From NCBI GenBank assembly GCA_964561025.1, contig CAZLNM010000020.1:1-52537 (forward strand): a stretch of DNA of 52,537 bases, given 5' to 3'. Positions 43,627-52,526 of the stretch are shown here, one piece after another. The notes beneath the pieces were generated by a model that saw only the letters and a list, made by a program, of their open reading frames with translations, was not told where the DNA came from and did not search any database. The translations under genes and the position numbers were made by a program. The stretch comes from JAAZNF01 sp964561025 (GTDB taxonomy: Bacteria; Myxococcota; B64-G9). Each line of letters begins with the position of its first letter. The stretch's first letter is position 1.

Positions 43627-46356
43627 TCAATTGGGTGTGGCGCTGGGGACGTTGGAAAGCGGCGCGAGCAGTCCGCGGTTGTCTCTGGCCTTGACCGCGA
43701 AGTGATACAGCGTGCCGCTGGTGAGCCCGGTCACGGTGAGCGTCTGCTCCAGCGCCGGGTTGACGATGGCCCCCGACCAGGGGGCCTGCGTGGCGCTGGC
43801 GAAGTTGGCATCGTCGATGGGGCTTTCGCTGTAGCGCACGTCGTAGCTCGCCACCGGCCCGCCGGCGCTGCCGTCGTCGCCCGGGGCGGTCCAGGTGAGC
43901 AGGATCTCGCCGGCCGTCGCGGTGGGCGCCGCGGCCAGATCGGCGATGGCCGCGGGCGGAGTGGCGTCCTGGGAGCCGGGCTCGCCCGAGACCACGTTGG
44001 AGAGCGCCGAGCGGTTGCCGTGCTCGTCGATGGCAACCAGCGCGAAGGTGTAGGGAGTGTTGATGGTGAGTGAGCCCACCACCAGCGTCTCGTCGCTGTC
44101 CGGCGCCTGGGGCGTGGGCGGGTTGGCCACCAGGGTGGCCTGGTCGAAGTTGCTATCGTCGATGGTGCCGGTGCTGTAGCGGATCTCGTAGGCGGTCACG
44201 GCCTCGGTGGCGGTGTCGTCGTGGGGAGCCTTCCAGGTGAGGGTTGCGCTGGTGTCGGCCACGGCGCTGACCGCCAGCGTGGTCACCGCGGAGGGCAATA
44301 CCCGCGCCACGGCCGAGGGCACGTTGGACAGCGCCGAGGGGTTGTCGGCCTCGTCGAAGGCCTTGACGGCGAAGTAGTGTGTCGCGCCCGCGGCCAGGTT
44401 GTCCACCAGGAGCAGCTGATCGCTGCCGGGGGCGAGCGGCGCGGGCGGGCTGGGAACCTGCGTCGCGGAGGAGAAGTTCTGCTCGGTGATGGGGGAGGTG
44501 CTATGGCGGATGTCGTAGCGGGTCACCGCCTCGGTGGCGCTGTCGTCGTAGGGGGCCTTCCAGGTGAGGGTGACGCTGGTGTCGGAGGCCGCCGTCGCGG
44601 CCAGATCGCTCACCGCCTGCGGCGCGCTGACGTCATCGGGGGTGGCCGTGACCACGTTGGACATGCCGGAGATGTTGTCGCGCTCGTCGGCGGCCTTGAG
44701 CGCGAACCAGTACGGGGTGCCGCGGGTGAGGTTGGCCACCGTGAGCGTCTGATTGAGCCCCGCGCTCACGATGGTCGTGGGGCCCGGGGCTTGCTGGGCG
44801 GCGCCGAAGTTGGCCGCGGTGATCTCGGCGGTGCTCACGCGCACGTCGTAGCTCGATACGGTGCCGATGTTGCCGTCGTCGCCGGGCGCGGTCCAGGCCA
44901 GGGTGACCGAGGTCTCGGTGCGGCTCAGGACCGAAAGATCGGTCACGTCGGCCGGTGGGGTGACGTCCACCACGCCGGGGGTGGCGGTGGCCACGTTGGA
45001 CATGGGGCCCTCGTTGTCCTCGTCGTCGTAGGCCTTGAGGGCGAAGTAATAGAGCTGCCCCTGGGTGAGGCCGGCGATGGTGACGCTCTCGGCCGCGCCC
45101 GCCGCCTGCGGCGCCGGCGGGTTCTGGACCGCCTGGGCCTGGGCGAAGTTGGCGGTGGTGATGGCGGTGGCGGCGTAGCGGATGTCGTAGCGGGTGGCGG
45201 TGCCGGTGGTGCCGTCGTCGCCGGGGGCGGTCCAGCCCAGGGTGATGGAGGTGGCCGTCTGGGCGGTCTCATGCAGGTCGGTGACCTGGGCCGGCGGGGT
45301 CTGGTCCTGGATCAGGGCGTTTGGCACATTGGACATGGCCGACCAGTTGCCGGCGTCGTCCACCGCCTTGAGGGCGAACCAGTAGCGTGTCCCCGGGGTC
45401 AGCCCGCTCACCACCACGCTCTCGGTCTGGCCGCCGGGGACCTTCTGCGCCGGCCCCGTGGCGCGGGTGGCGGAGGAGAAGTTGGCGGCGGTGATCTCGG
45501 CGGTGCTCAGGCGCAGGTCGTAGTCGGTGACCGTGCCGGCGCTGCCGTCGTCACCCGGCGCGGTCCAGGTGAGCGTCACCGAGTCCGAGCCCACCATGAA
45601 CACGGTCAGGTTGGCCACCGTGGCCGGCGGCATGGTGTCCGGGCCGGTGAGCGTGACGATGGCCTCGTTGGAGATGGCGGACCAGTTGCCGGCGTCGTCG
45701 CGCACCTTGAGGGCGAAGTGGTAGGTGCCGCTGGTGCCGAAGTCGTGGACGTACTGCTCGGCGTTCCCCGCCACGCCGGGCGCCGGGGCGTCGTTCACCT
45801 GGGTGGCGGCGGCGAAGTTGGCGGCCTGGATGGTGGAGGGAGAGACACGCAGGTCGTAGCTGTGCGCCTGGCCGGCCCGGGCGTCGTTGCCGCTGGCGGT
45901 CCAGCTCAGGGTGACCGTGGTGCCGTTCCCGCGGGCGATGAGGTCGGTCACCGCCGCGGGCGGGTAGACGTCCGAGCTGTAGGCCGGGGCCAGGACCACC
46001 GGCACGCTCGCGGTTTGATTCTTTTCGATGGTGATATTGTCGGCCGTGCCGCTATAGATGCGGGTGTCGTTGCCCAGGGCCTCGACGGTGAAGGTCCGGC
46101 CCGTGCCGGCCGGGATGTCGGTGACCGTCCCCTGCAAGGCCTCGTAGTCGAAGCTCTGCTGGCGCAGCACCTTCCCCTGGGCGCTGACCGTGACCCGGAT
46201 GGTGTCCACCAGCCCGCTCAACATGGCCCGCGTCGCGCCGGCGCGCTCGAACGAGATGGAGAGTTCCAGGCGGGCGCTGCCCACGTCGGTCTCTCCCGGC
46301 CCGCAGGCGGCCGAGGCCAGCACAACACCGAGGATCGAGAGTAGACGATTGCGCAT
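43627..46356 (-). CDS. Lipoprotein with seven fibronectin type III repeats
   Basis: The 909-residue lipoprotein (signal ending LASAAC) has an N-terminal beta domain (about 25-125) followed by seven FN3 units. Each begins with a PPAxVxDL-type motif and contains LTWTAPGDDG or a variant, YDLRxS and YxFALKAxDDxGN. The units are close copies at protein level and in DNA. A surface adhesin or a linker for larger assemblies is plausible; there is no catalytic domain. It starts 18 nt after the stop of the PEGA gene and is probably co-transcribed with it. Confidence 0.85.
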   Translation of the reverse strand: MRNRLLSILGVVLASAACGPGETDVGSARLELSISFERAGATRAMLSGLVDTIRVTVSAQGKVLRQQSFDYEALQGTVTDIPAGTGRTFTVEALGNDTRIYSGTADNITIEKNQTASVPVVLAPAYSSDVYPPAAVTDLIARGNGTTVTLSWTASGNDARAGQAHSYDLRVSPSTIQAANFAAATQVNDAPAPGVAGNAEQYVHDFGTSGTYHFALKVRDDAGNWSAISNEAIVTLTGPDTMPPATVANLTVFMVGSDSVTLTWTAPGDDGSAGTVTDYDLRLSTAEITAANFSSATRATGPAQKVPGGQTESVVVSGLTPGTRYWFALKAVDDAGNWSAMSNVPNALIQDQTPPAQVTDLHETAQTATSITLGWTAPGDDGTTGTATRYDIRYAATAITTANFAQAQAVQNPPAPQAAGAAESVTIAGLTQGQLYYFALKAYDDEDNEGPMSNVATATPGVVDVTPPADVTDLSVLSRTETSVTLAWTAPGDDGNIGTVSSYDVRVSTAEITAANFGAAQQAPGPTTIVSAGLNQTLTVANLTRGTPYWFALKAADERDNISGMSNVVTATPDDVSAPQAVSDLAATAASDTSVTLTWKAPYDDSATEAVTRYDIRHSTSPITEQNFSSATQVPSPPAPLAPGSDQLLLVDNLAAGATHYFAVKAFDEADNPSALSNVPSAVARVLPSAVTTLAVSAVADTSATLTWKAPHDDTATEAVTAYEIRYSTGTIDDSNFDQATLVANPPTPQAPDSDETLVVGSLTINTPYTFALVAIDEHGNRSALSNVVSGEPGSQDATPPAAIADLAAAPTATAGEILLTWTAPGDDGSAGGPVASYDVRYSESPIDDANFASATQAPWSGAIVNPALEQTLTVTGLTSGTLYHFAVKARDNRGLLAPLSNVPSATPN

Positions 46357-46374
46357 GATGGGACCTCCCGCCGG

Positions 46375-47520
46375 CTACTGCCAGCTCACCGCGGCCGAGC
46401 CGGTGCCCGCGCCCCCGCCCCCGCCGCCCTGGAGCAAAAAGTAGGTTCCGGTGCCCACCCCGCCGGCCACGGCCGCTCCCACCAGGGTCCAGAACCACCA
46501 GGTCTGATAGAACCGCTTCTCGCGCCGTGCGGGTTCCTCGCGCGGCTTTTCCTCCGCCGGCTCCGGCAGGAAGGGTTGGGTCTCCTTCTTGGCCGTCGTG
46601 CCGGCCCAGGGAGCGGCCCCGCTCTTCGGCGGCTGCGCCGCCGGGGCGGTCCCTGCCGGTTTGGGCGCGTCGAACACCGCCCAGGCCGGCAGCTCCTTCT
46701 TCTCCTCCGGCTTACCCTCCACCGGCTTGAGCGGCGGCGGCGGCTCGACCGGCGCGCTGGGCTCGACCGCCGCCACCGCCGGCCGGGTCGTTCCCGCGGG
46801 TTTCAGCACCGCCTGGAGCCGCAGCTCGTCTCCCGGGTACACCGCCACCACCTCGTGGAAGGGCTCGAAGCCTTCCTTCTTGACCAGGAGATCGAACACG
46901 CCCGAGGAGACCTTGAGGCTGGTGCCGGTCTTCTTGCCGAAGGACTTTCCGTTGACGTACAGGTCGGCCCCGCCCTCCTCGCAGTCGATCTGGATCTTGG
47001 CCTTGCCCGGCAAGATGGTGCTCAGGATGGGCGAGGACACCTTGCGGGTGATCCAGCGGACGGCGCGCTCCAGGTCGGCGGGATCCTCGGTGCCGAACTC
47101 GGTGCCCTTGCGCACCTCCTTGGCGGTGCGCACGTCGAACAGCCGCATGGTCAGGGTGACCCCCTCCTGGGCGCGCGCCACTTGCAGGTGGAGGAGCACC
47201 CCGGCCTTCACCGCCTTGCCCACCGCCTGCATGCAGGCCTTCTTCTCCTCGCATCCCTTGGCGTAGACTTTCTTCTTGCGCAGGCCGTCCAGGGATGCCG
47301 ACAGGGTCTTGCCGGGGATGACCTCGAAGACCTTGAGCGCGCCCAGCTCCTCCAGCACCGTGGCGCCGAGCTTCTTGGCCAGCTCCGGCGGCATGTCCTT
47401 GACCGAGATGGGCAGCAGCGCGGCCCGGGTGGTTTTCGGCGCTTTCTTCTGGGCCAGGGCCGGTCCGGAAACCAGCAGGCCCAACCCCAGCACGGCCCAC
47501 ACGCAAGCGCGACGCATCAT
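46375..47520 (-). CDS. Exported PEGA-domain protein with C-terminal membrane anchor
   Basis: The 381-residue protein has a signal peptide (VLGLGLLVSGPALA-Q). The N-terminal alpha/beta domain (about 25-180) includes AALLPISVKDMPPELAKKL and KKACMQAVGKAVKAGVLLHL, resembling the domain found before PEGA in myxobacterial proteins. A PEGA repeat follows (ADLYVNGKSFGKKTGT, VKKEGFEPFHEV), then a Pro-rich linker and a span (WWFWTLVGAAVAGGVGTGTYFLL). AAAGGA precedes the ATG. It heads an operon with the FN3 lipoprotein and is divergent from the sigma-54 activator gene. Confidence 0.75.
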   Translation of the reverse strand: MMRRACVWAVLGLGLLVSGPALAQKKAPKTTRAALLPISVKDMPPELAKKLGATVLEELGALKVFEVIPGKTLSASLDGLRKKKVYAKGCEEKKACMQAVGKAVKAGVLLHLQVARAQEGVTLTMRLFDVRTAKEVRKGTEFGTEDPADLERAVRWITRKVSSPILSTILPGKAKIQIDCEEGGADLYVNGKSFGKKTGTSLKVSSGVFDLLVKKEGFEPFHEVVAVYPGDELRLQAVLKPAGTTRPAVAAVEPSAPVEPPPPLKPVEGKPEEKKELPAWAVFDAPKPAGTAPAAQPPKSGAAPWAGTTAKKETQPFLPEPAEEKPREEPARREKRFYQTWWFWTLVGAAVAGGVGTGTYFLLQGGGGGGAGTGSAAVSWQ

Positions 47521-47609
47521 GGCGGATCCTTTCCCTTGGCTCCCCCGGCGCGGCCTGGGGATCTTGTCACGGCCCCCTATCGTGCCAGATGCACCCGTGG
47601 AGATCAATG

Positions 47610-47639
47610 TTGCAAATCCAGACAGGCGGCGGATAGGAT
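47610..47639 (+). promoter_or_regulatory. Putative promoter of the FHA-sigma-54 activator gene, leaderless type
   Basis: TTGCAA (47610-47615), an 18-nt spacer and TAGGAT (47634-47639) end 7 nt before the ATG at 47647. Confidence 0.45.
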
Positions 47640-47646
47640 GCCACCC

Positions 47647-48990
47647 ATGGGCGGGCCGGAGACCAGGGCGACCACCTCTCTTGCCGATCCCGAGCTCTCA
47701 ATCCGGCGGGACTTGAGCCGCCTGCGTTTGCTGGTGGCGGAGGGCCCGGACGCCGGCAAGTGGTGCGCCATCGAAGAGGCGCCGTGCGTTCTCGGGAGCG
47801 ACCCGGCCTGCGACCTGCCGCTGTGCGACGACACGGTATCGCGGCGCCACCTGGAGGCGCGGCGCGAAGCGGACGGTGTGCGCATCGTGGACCTGGGCAG
47901 CCGCAACGGGACGTTTTTGGAGGGGGCGCGCATCCGCGACGTGGTGGTGGGGCTGGGCGCCTCGCTCCGCCTGGGACGCACGCGGATCAAGATCGCCCCC
48001 TGGGAGGAGAGCCTGCGGCGCGAGCCCTCCGGCAGCGACCGTTTCGGCGCGGTGGTGGGTGCCAGCCGCCGCATGCGCGAGATCTTCGCCACGCTGGAGG
48101 AGGTGGCCGCCACCGATCTGACGCTGTTGCTCCAGGGCGAGACCGGCACCGGCAAGGAGGCGCTGGCCGAGGCGGTGCACCAGCAAAGCAAACGCTCCGC
48201 CGGGCCGTTCGTGGTGGTGGACTGCACCACCCTGCCGCGCGAGCTGGTGGAGAGCGAGCTGTTCGGGCACCGCAAGGGTGCCTTCACCGGGGCGCACAGC
48301 GATCGCGCCGGCTGCCTGGAGCAGGCGCGCGGGGGGACCTTGCTGCTCGACGAGGTGGGCGACCTGCCCCTGGACAGCCAGCCCAAGCTGCTGCGCGTGC
48401 TGGAGAAGCGGCAGATGCGGCCGGTGGGCTCGGATCATGCGGTGGACATCGACGTGCGCGTCATCGCCGCCAGCCGCGACGATCTGCGCGCCCGGGTGGA
48501 GGAGGGCCGCTTCCGCGAGGATCTGTACTACCGGCTGGCGGTGGTGACCTTGCAGCTCCCGCCGCTGCGCGAGCGGCCCGAGGACGTGCCGCGGTTGCTC
48601 AGTCACTTCGTGTCCGCGCTCTCCGGCGGACAGCGGGCGCTGGAATTCTCGCTGGCCGAGACGCAGGAGCTGCTTTCGTTGCCCTGGGAGGGCAACGTGC
48701 GCGAGCTGCGCAACGCGGTGGAGCGGGCGCTGGCGCTGGAGAAAGGCCGCGCCCTCGACGCCCGCGGGTTCGTGCGCGAGATGCTGCGCACGCTGGACGG
48801 GAAGGGCGCGCGGGAGCGCATCTCCTTCAAGCGGGCCAAGGCGCGGGTGGTGGAGTCCTTCGAGCGGGCCTACCTGGTCGAGCTTTTGCAGCGCCACGGG
48901 GGCAACCTGTCGCGGGCGGCCCGCGAGGCGGGGCTGGACCGGCACCATCTGCGCGATCTGTTGAGCAAGCACAAGATCGAGATCCCATGA
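47647..48990 (+). CDS. FHA-domain sigma-54-dependent transcriptional activator
   Basis: The 447-residue protein has an N-terminal FHA domain (about 25-118; SDPACDLPLCDDTVSRRHLE, SRNGTFLEG) that reads phosphothreonine. An AAA+ sigma-54 activation domain follows, with Walker A GETGTGKE (164-171), the sigma-54 contact loop GAFTGA (211-216), Walker B GGTLLLDEVGDL (229-240) and an arginine-finger region (FREDLYYRL). A Fis-type helix-turn-helix closes the protein (GGNLSRAAREAGLDRHHLRDLL). FHA activators are typical of Myxococcus and are usually switched by Ser/Thr kinases. The downstream lipoprotein gene overlaps its stop (ATGA). Confidence 0.93.
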   Translation: MGGPETRATTSLADPELSIRRDLSRLRLLVAEGPDAGKWCAIEEAPCVLGSDPACDLPLCDDTVSRRHLEARREADGVRIVDLGSRNGTFLEGARIRDVVVGLGASLRLGRTRIKIAPWEESLRREPSGSDRFGAVVGASRRMREIFATLEEVAATDLTLLLQGETGTGKEALAEAVHQQSKRSAGPFVVVDCTTLPRELVESELFGHRKGAFTGAHSDRAGCLEQARGGTLLLDEVGDLPLDSQPKLLRVLEKRQMRPVGSDHAVDIDVRVIAASRDDLRARVEEGRFREDLYYRLAVVTLQLPPLRERPEDVPRLLSHFVSALSGGQRALEFSLAETQELLSLPWEGNVRELRNAVERALALEKGRALDARGFVREMLRTLDGKGARERISFKRAKARVVESFERAYLVELLQRHGGNLSRAAREAGLDRHHLRDLLSKHKIEIP

Positions 48991-50507
48991 GAGCGAGGTG
49001 CTGGCGTTCAGGGTGGTGGTTTGCGCTCGCGCTCACGGCCTGCGCGGGCGAGGCGCCGCCGCGGCTGTACCTGGACCTGCTGCCGCTCTCGATCGACGGG
49101 CGGGACCCGGTGGCGGAGAGCCATTCCTTTCAGGTGGCGGTCGAGGGAGGGCCAAGGTACGACCTCGCGCGCTTCGAACACACGCTCGCCTTCGGCGAGA
49201 TCGTCCCGGGCGGCGAGGCCCGCTTGCGGGTGTTCGGACACGATCTCGCCGGGGAGCGGGTCGCCTGGGGTTTCTCGGAGCCGGTGCCGCTCGCCGGGGG
49301 CGATCGCCAGGCGGTGGTGGGCTTCACCCCTGACGTGGCCGCCTTGGCCCACGCCGGGCCGGCGCTGGTGGATCCGCAGGCCAGCCTGCTCGCCACGGGA
49401 GTGCCCCGCAGCCTGCGCCTGGACGAGGTGTCCGTGAGCCTGGCCTTCAACCGGGCGTTCTTGTTCGTCGAGGCGGAGGTGCCCGATGCCAGCCGGGCGC
49501 CCTTCGCCTCCGAGTGGTGGAAGGGTGACGGGCTGGTGGTGGCCCTGGACGGACTCGGCGACAGCGCCGCGAAGTCGTGGGATGGCAACGACGTGGTCCT
49601 CTTCCTGGGCCGCGACGCCTTCGCCGTCGAGTGGCCCGCCGGACAGCCGAACATCCTCCACCGGGCGCGGGAGCAGACGGGCGGGTACGTGGCTTTCGCG
49701 GCGGTGCCGTGGTCGATGCTGGGCGGGACGGTGGAGGCCGGGCGCGAGCTGCGCCTGGGGCTGGAGTGGCGCGACGCGGACGCCGCGGGCGCGGTGCAAG
49801 CCCGGCGCTGGCCGCACTCCTGGAACCCCGATCCCGATGGCCACGACCAGCCCGTGCACTACCCCGATGGCTCGGGGACGGTCCGGCTGCGCACGCGCAC
49901 CCTCGATGCCCGTAGGATACGCGGGCCGGTGGGCGACTTCTTCGCGACCGGGAGGCGGCTCTCCGAGGTCGGTGCCCAGCCGCTGGCGCTGCGCCTGGAG
50001 CCCGGCGCGGACGAGGTCGAGGTGTACGCGGCCTGGGACGGCAGCGGCCTCCTGCTGCTCGTCGAGAGCCGGGACCAGGTGGTGTGCGCCCAGCGCCGCA
50101 GCGCGGGCGATCGGGACAACCTGCTGCGCGACGACGCGGTGGAGCTGGTGCTCGCGCCGGACGGGGGGCCTCCCCGGCGGGCGCTCATCAACCTGAGCGG
50201 CGACACCGCCTTCGACCAGCTCGGCGGCGAAGCCTGGAGCCCGGTAGGGATGTACTTCGGCTTCGAGTTCTTCGGGCCGGCGCCCGACAATGATTGCCGC
50301 GAGGCCGAGGGCTATGTCTTCAAGGCGCGCGTGCCCTGGACCGACCTCGGTTTCGTCACCCCGCCCGAGAGCGGCGCGGTGCTCGGGCTGGACCTCAACC
50401 TCTACGACAACGATCGTGGGGCGCACTTGCGCTCGTCTTTTTGCCCACTGGGCCCCGCCCAGCGGGCCGGGGAGCTGGCCGAGCTGCGCCTGGTGGATTT
50501 CTGGTAG
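48987..50507 (+). CDS. Lipoprotein with two CBM9-like domains
   Basis: The 506-residue lipoprotein (signal ending LTAC, Cys19) has two copies of a CBM9/DOMON-like beta-sandwich. One is at about 145-270 (SVSLAFNRAFLFVEAEVPD, WWKGDGLVVALDG) and one at about 330-500 (DEVEVYAAWDGSGLLLLVESRD, LLRDDAVELVLAPDG, YVFKARVPWTDLGF). Such domains bind sugars or haem in exported enzymes; here no enzyme domain is attached. Its ATG overlaps the stop of the sigma-54 activator gene, so expression is coupled. Confidence 0.72.
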   Translation: MRARCWRSGWWFALALTACAGEAPPRLYLDLLPLSIDGRDPVAESHSFQVAVEGGPRYDLARFEHTLAFGEIVPGGEARLRVFGHDLAGERVAWGFSEPVPLAGGDRQAVVGFTPDVAALAHAGPALVDPQASLLATGVPRSLRLDEVSVSLAFNRAFLFVEAEVPDASRAPFASEWWKGDGLVVALDGLGDSAAKSWDGNDVVLFLGRDAFAVEWPAGQPNILHRAREQTGGYVAFAAVPWSMLGGTVEAGRELRLGLEWRDADAAGAVQARRWPHSWNPDPDGHDQPVHYPDGSGTVRLRTRTLDARRIRGPVGDFFATGRRLSEVGAQPLALRLEPGADEVEVYAAWDGSGLLLLVESRDQVVCAQRRSAGDRDNLLRDDAVELVLAPDGGPPRRALINLSGDTAFDQLGGEAWSPVGMYFGFEFFGPAPDNDCREAEGYVFKARVPWTDLGFVTPPESGAVLGLDLNLYDNDRGAHLRSSFCPLGPAQRAGELAELRLVDFW

Positions 50508-50574
50508 CCTGCGCCCGGTCGCTACCGAAAAGCCAGCGCGTCCGCGTCGAGCGGCGTCGCGGCCTCAAGTGGCG

Positions 50575-51237
50575 CTAGGCCCACAGGTGCAGGATCTGGG
50601 TGACCTCTTCCAAGAGGTCGCGCGCCTTCTCGGGCTTGATGGTGCGGCCGCGGTGGAACAGGATGCAGTCGTTCAGGCACTCGAACTGCACCGGCTGGCC
50701 GCGGAAGCGCAGGAAGAACTGCCGGGCCTCGGCGTGGAAGGTCTGCCGGGTGGCCAGCTCGTCGGCGCCCTGCAGCACGAAGGCCTTGGAGAACTCGGGG
50801 TCCTCGTCGAAGTTGATGTCCTGGCCTCCGAAGAGCTTGCCCAGAAAGTCGAACACCCGCATCTGCTTGCGCAAAAAGCAGTGCGGCAGGTGGATGTCCT
50901 TGGAGCGGAGGATGCAGATGCTCTGGACGTGCACCTGCTGGTGCTTGCCGTGCCCGGTGGTGTAGCGGTAATCGCCCAGGGTCACCTGGCCTTCCCGGAT
51001 GCGCCCGCGCAGGATGTTGTAGGCCTTGCGCGCGCGCCCCTGGTTGAAGAGCTTGAAGAAGCCGAACTCGGCCAGCACCCCCGGATCCTGCCGGTGGTAC
51101 TCGAACCCCAGCTGCTCGGCCGCGGCCATCCAGGCCTCGCGCCGGCGCTTGGCCATGTACCACACCAGCCAGACGATCAAGGCGATCAGGGCGACGATGG
51201 AACCGATGATGACGATGGGCAGCGTGTGCTCTCTCAT
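50575..51237 (-). CDS. Membrane-anchored conserved hypothetical protein
   Basis: The 220-residue protein has one N-terminal membrane span (LPIVIIGSIVALIALIVWLVWYM) followed by basic residues, so the rest should be cytoplasmic. The soluble part (AAEQLGFEYHRQDPGVLAEFGFFKLF, then VTLGDYRYTTG and ILFHRGRTIKPEKARDLLEEV) resembles a common family of uncharacterised bacterial proteins with an alpha/beta domain after a single span. GAGGGAGGG precedes the ATG. It is divergent from the diguanylate cyclase gene, with a palindrome between them. Confidence 0.65.
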   Translation of the reverse strand: MREHTLPIVIIGSIVALIALIVWLVWYMAKRRREAWMAAAEQLGFEYHRQDPGVLAEFGFFKLFNQGRARKAYNILRGRIREGQVTLGDYRYTTGHGKHQQVHVQSICILRSKDIHLPHCFLRKQMRVFDFLGKLFGGQDINFDEDPEFSKAFVLQGADELATRQTFHAEARQFFLRFRGQPVQFECLNDCILFHRGRTIKPEKARDLLEEVTQILHLWA

Positions 51238-51260
51238 GGGCCCTCCCTCGAGGTACGGTG

Positions 51261-51290
51261 AGGATACCTCATTTTTGCGGCTGTCGGAAA
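51261..51290 (-). promoter_or_regulatory. Weak putative promoter of the membrane protein gene at 51237
   Basis: Minus-strand TTTCCG (51290-51285), an 18-nt spacer and TATCCT (51266-51261), about 24 nt before the ATG. Confidence 0.3.
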
Positions 51291-51301
51291 GGTCTTCGGG
51301 A

Positions 51302-51320
51302 AAAGCGCATCATGCGCTTT
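51302..51320. promoter_or_regulatory. Perfect 19-nt palindrome, candidate operator
   Basis: AAAGCGCAT-C-ATGCGCTTT is a perfect 9+1+9 inverted repeat. Its right end overlaps the putative -35 box (TTTACA, 51318-51323) of the diguanylate cyclase gene. This position suits a repressor or a c-di-GMP feedback regulator. Confidence 0.5.
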
Positions 51321-51347
51321 ACAAGCGCCCAGTAGTTGCCATACGCT
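51318..51347 (+). promoter_or_regulatory. Putative promoter of the diguanylate cyclase gene
   Basis: TTTACA (51318-51323), an 18-nt spacer and TACGCT (51342-51347). The expected leader is about 46 nt with GGAGGGAGG before the ATG at 51400. Confidence 0.4.
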
Positions 51348-51399
51348 GCATGGGTTCGCGGAGGAGCCGGCGCAGGGCAGCCGGCGGAGGGAGGTGGAC

Positions 51400-52329
51400 A
51401 TGGCCAAGGCCAAGATCCTGCTCATCGAGGACAACCGGGCGGAGGCCCGCGTGACGCGCGAGCGGCTGGAGGGCTTCGGTTACGACGTGCTGGTGGCCGC
51501 GGGCGGCACCGAGGGCATCCGGCTGCTAAAGACCGAGAAGGCGGATCTGGTGCTCTTGGACGTGGTGCTGCCGGACATCAGCGGCCACGAGGTGTGCCGC
51601 TGGCTCAAGCTGAACGAGGACACCCGCGCCGTGCCGGTGATCATGCTGACGGTGAAGACCGCGGTGTCCGACCGGGTGGACGGGCTGCACGCCGGCGCCG
51701 ACGACTACCTGCCCAAGCCCTACGACGACGTCGAGCTGAACGCCCGCATCTACGCCGCGCTGCGCACCAAGGCGCTGATGGACGAGCTGCGGCGCAAGAA
51801 CCAGGAGCTGTCCGAGATGCTGGAGCGGGTGGAGGTCATGGCGGTCACCGACTCGCTCACCGAGCTGTTCAACCGGCGGCGGCTGATGGCCATCGTGGAG
51901 AAGGAGTTCTCGCGCATGCGGCGCTACCGCTCGCCGCTCTCCTGCTTGATGGTGGACATCGACTACTTCAAGGGCATCAACGATCGTTTCGGGCACCAGG
52001 CCGGCGACCAGGTGCTGCGCCAGGTGGCCCGCGTCATCCGCGACAGCGTGCGCGAGGTGGACACCACGGCGCGCTGGGGCGGGGAGGAGTTCGTGGTGCT
52101 GCTGCCCGAGACCACCCGCGACCAGGCCCGCCTGCCGGCGCGCCGCATCCTGGAGCGGGTCCACGCCTGCGCCATCGACGCCATCGGCGGCGAGACGGTG
52201 ACGGTGAGCATCGGGGTGGCCGACTGCGCCGACCCGGTGGTGGACTCCGGGGACAAGCTCATCGTGGCCTCGGACATGGCCATGTACGAGGCCAAGCGCA
52301 AGGGCCGCAACCGCATCGAACCAGAGTGA
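51400..52329 (+). CDS. REC-GGDEF response regulator, diguanylate cyclase
   Basis: The 309-residue protein has a receiver domain (E10/D11, phosphoacceptor D54 in LVLLDVVLPDISG, K106 in LPKPYDD), a linking coiled coil, and a GGDEF domain with MVDIDYFKGINDRFGHQAGD and an intact active site GGEEF (227-231). A RxxD inhibitory site lies five residues before it (R218-D221), so product feedback is expected. It makes c-di-GMP from two GTP when phosphorylated. PilZ and MshEN proteins elsewhere in the window could be readers. The ATG at 51400 is preferred over GTG 51394. Confidence 0.93.
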   Translation: MAKAKILLIEDNRAEARVTRERLEGFGYDVLVAAGGTEGIRLLKTEKADLVLLDVVLPDISGHEVCRWLKLNEDTRAVPVIMLTVKTAVSDRVDGLHAGADDYLPKPYDDVELNARIYAALRTKALMDELRRKNQELSEMLERVEVMAVTDSLTELFNRRRLMAIVEKEFSRMRRYRSPLSCLMVDIDYFKGINDRFGHQAGDQVLRQVARVIRDSVREVDTTARWGGEEFVVLLPETTRDQARLPARRILERVHACAIDAIGGETVTVSIGVADCADPVVDSGDKLIVASDMAMYEAKRKGRNRIEPE

Positions 52330-52410
52330 ACCAGCGTCGAGCATCCGTGCTCGCATGCGAGGAAGGCGCAGCCAGCGCGTTCGCGCGCGACATCTCAAAC
52401 GTAGCCTCCG

Positions 52411-52480
52411 CCCGACCCTTGCTGTCAATGGTCTTCGATCGCTTCGCGACTCGCTGCGCTCGCCATTGACAGCGGTCGGG
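52411..52480. repeat. Long inverted repeat downstream of the diguanylate cyclase
   Basis: CCCGACC(CTT)GCTGTCAATGG at 52411-52431 pairs with CCATTGACAGCGGTCGGG at 52463-52480 around a 31-nt GC-rich loop. The arms match perfectly apart from three bulged bases. No T run follows. Confidence 0.55.
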
Positions 52481-52502
52481 CTTCGGCAAGACCTGCTGAC
52501 AT

Positions 52503-52526
52503 GAAGAGCATGCAGGCATGCTCTTC
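52503..52526. repeat. Palindromic GAAGAGCATGC repeat, perfect copy
   Basis: GAAGAGCATGC-AG-GCATGCTCTTC, perfect 11-bp arms with a 2-nt centre. The related copy is at 8419-8445. The right end of the window truncates whatever follows. Confidence 0.65.

Noticed and set aside
47572..47587. Possible sigma-54 (-24/-12) promoter on the minus strand before the PEGA gene (TGGCACGATAGGGGGC)
   Set aside because: The -24 part fits, but the -12 part is GGGC instead of TTGC and the GG-to-GC spacing is off by one. It is not enough to call, although it would have fitted the neighbouring sigma-54 activator.
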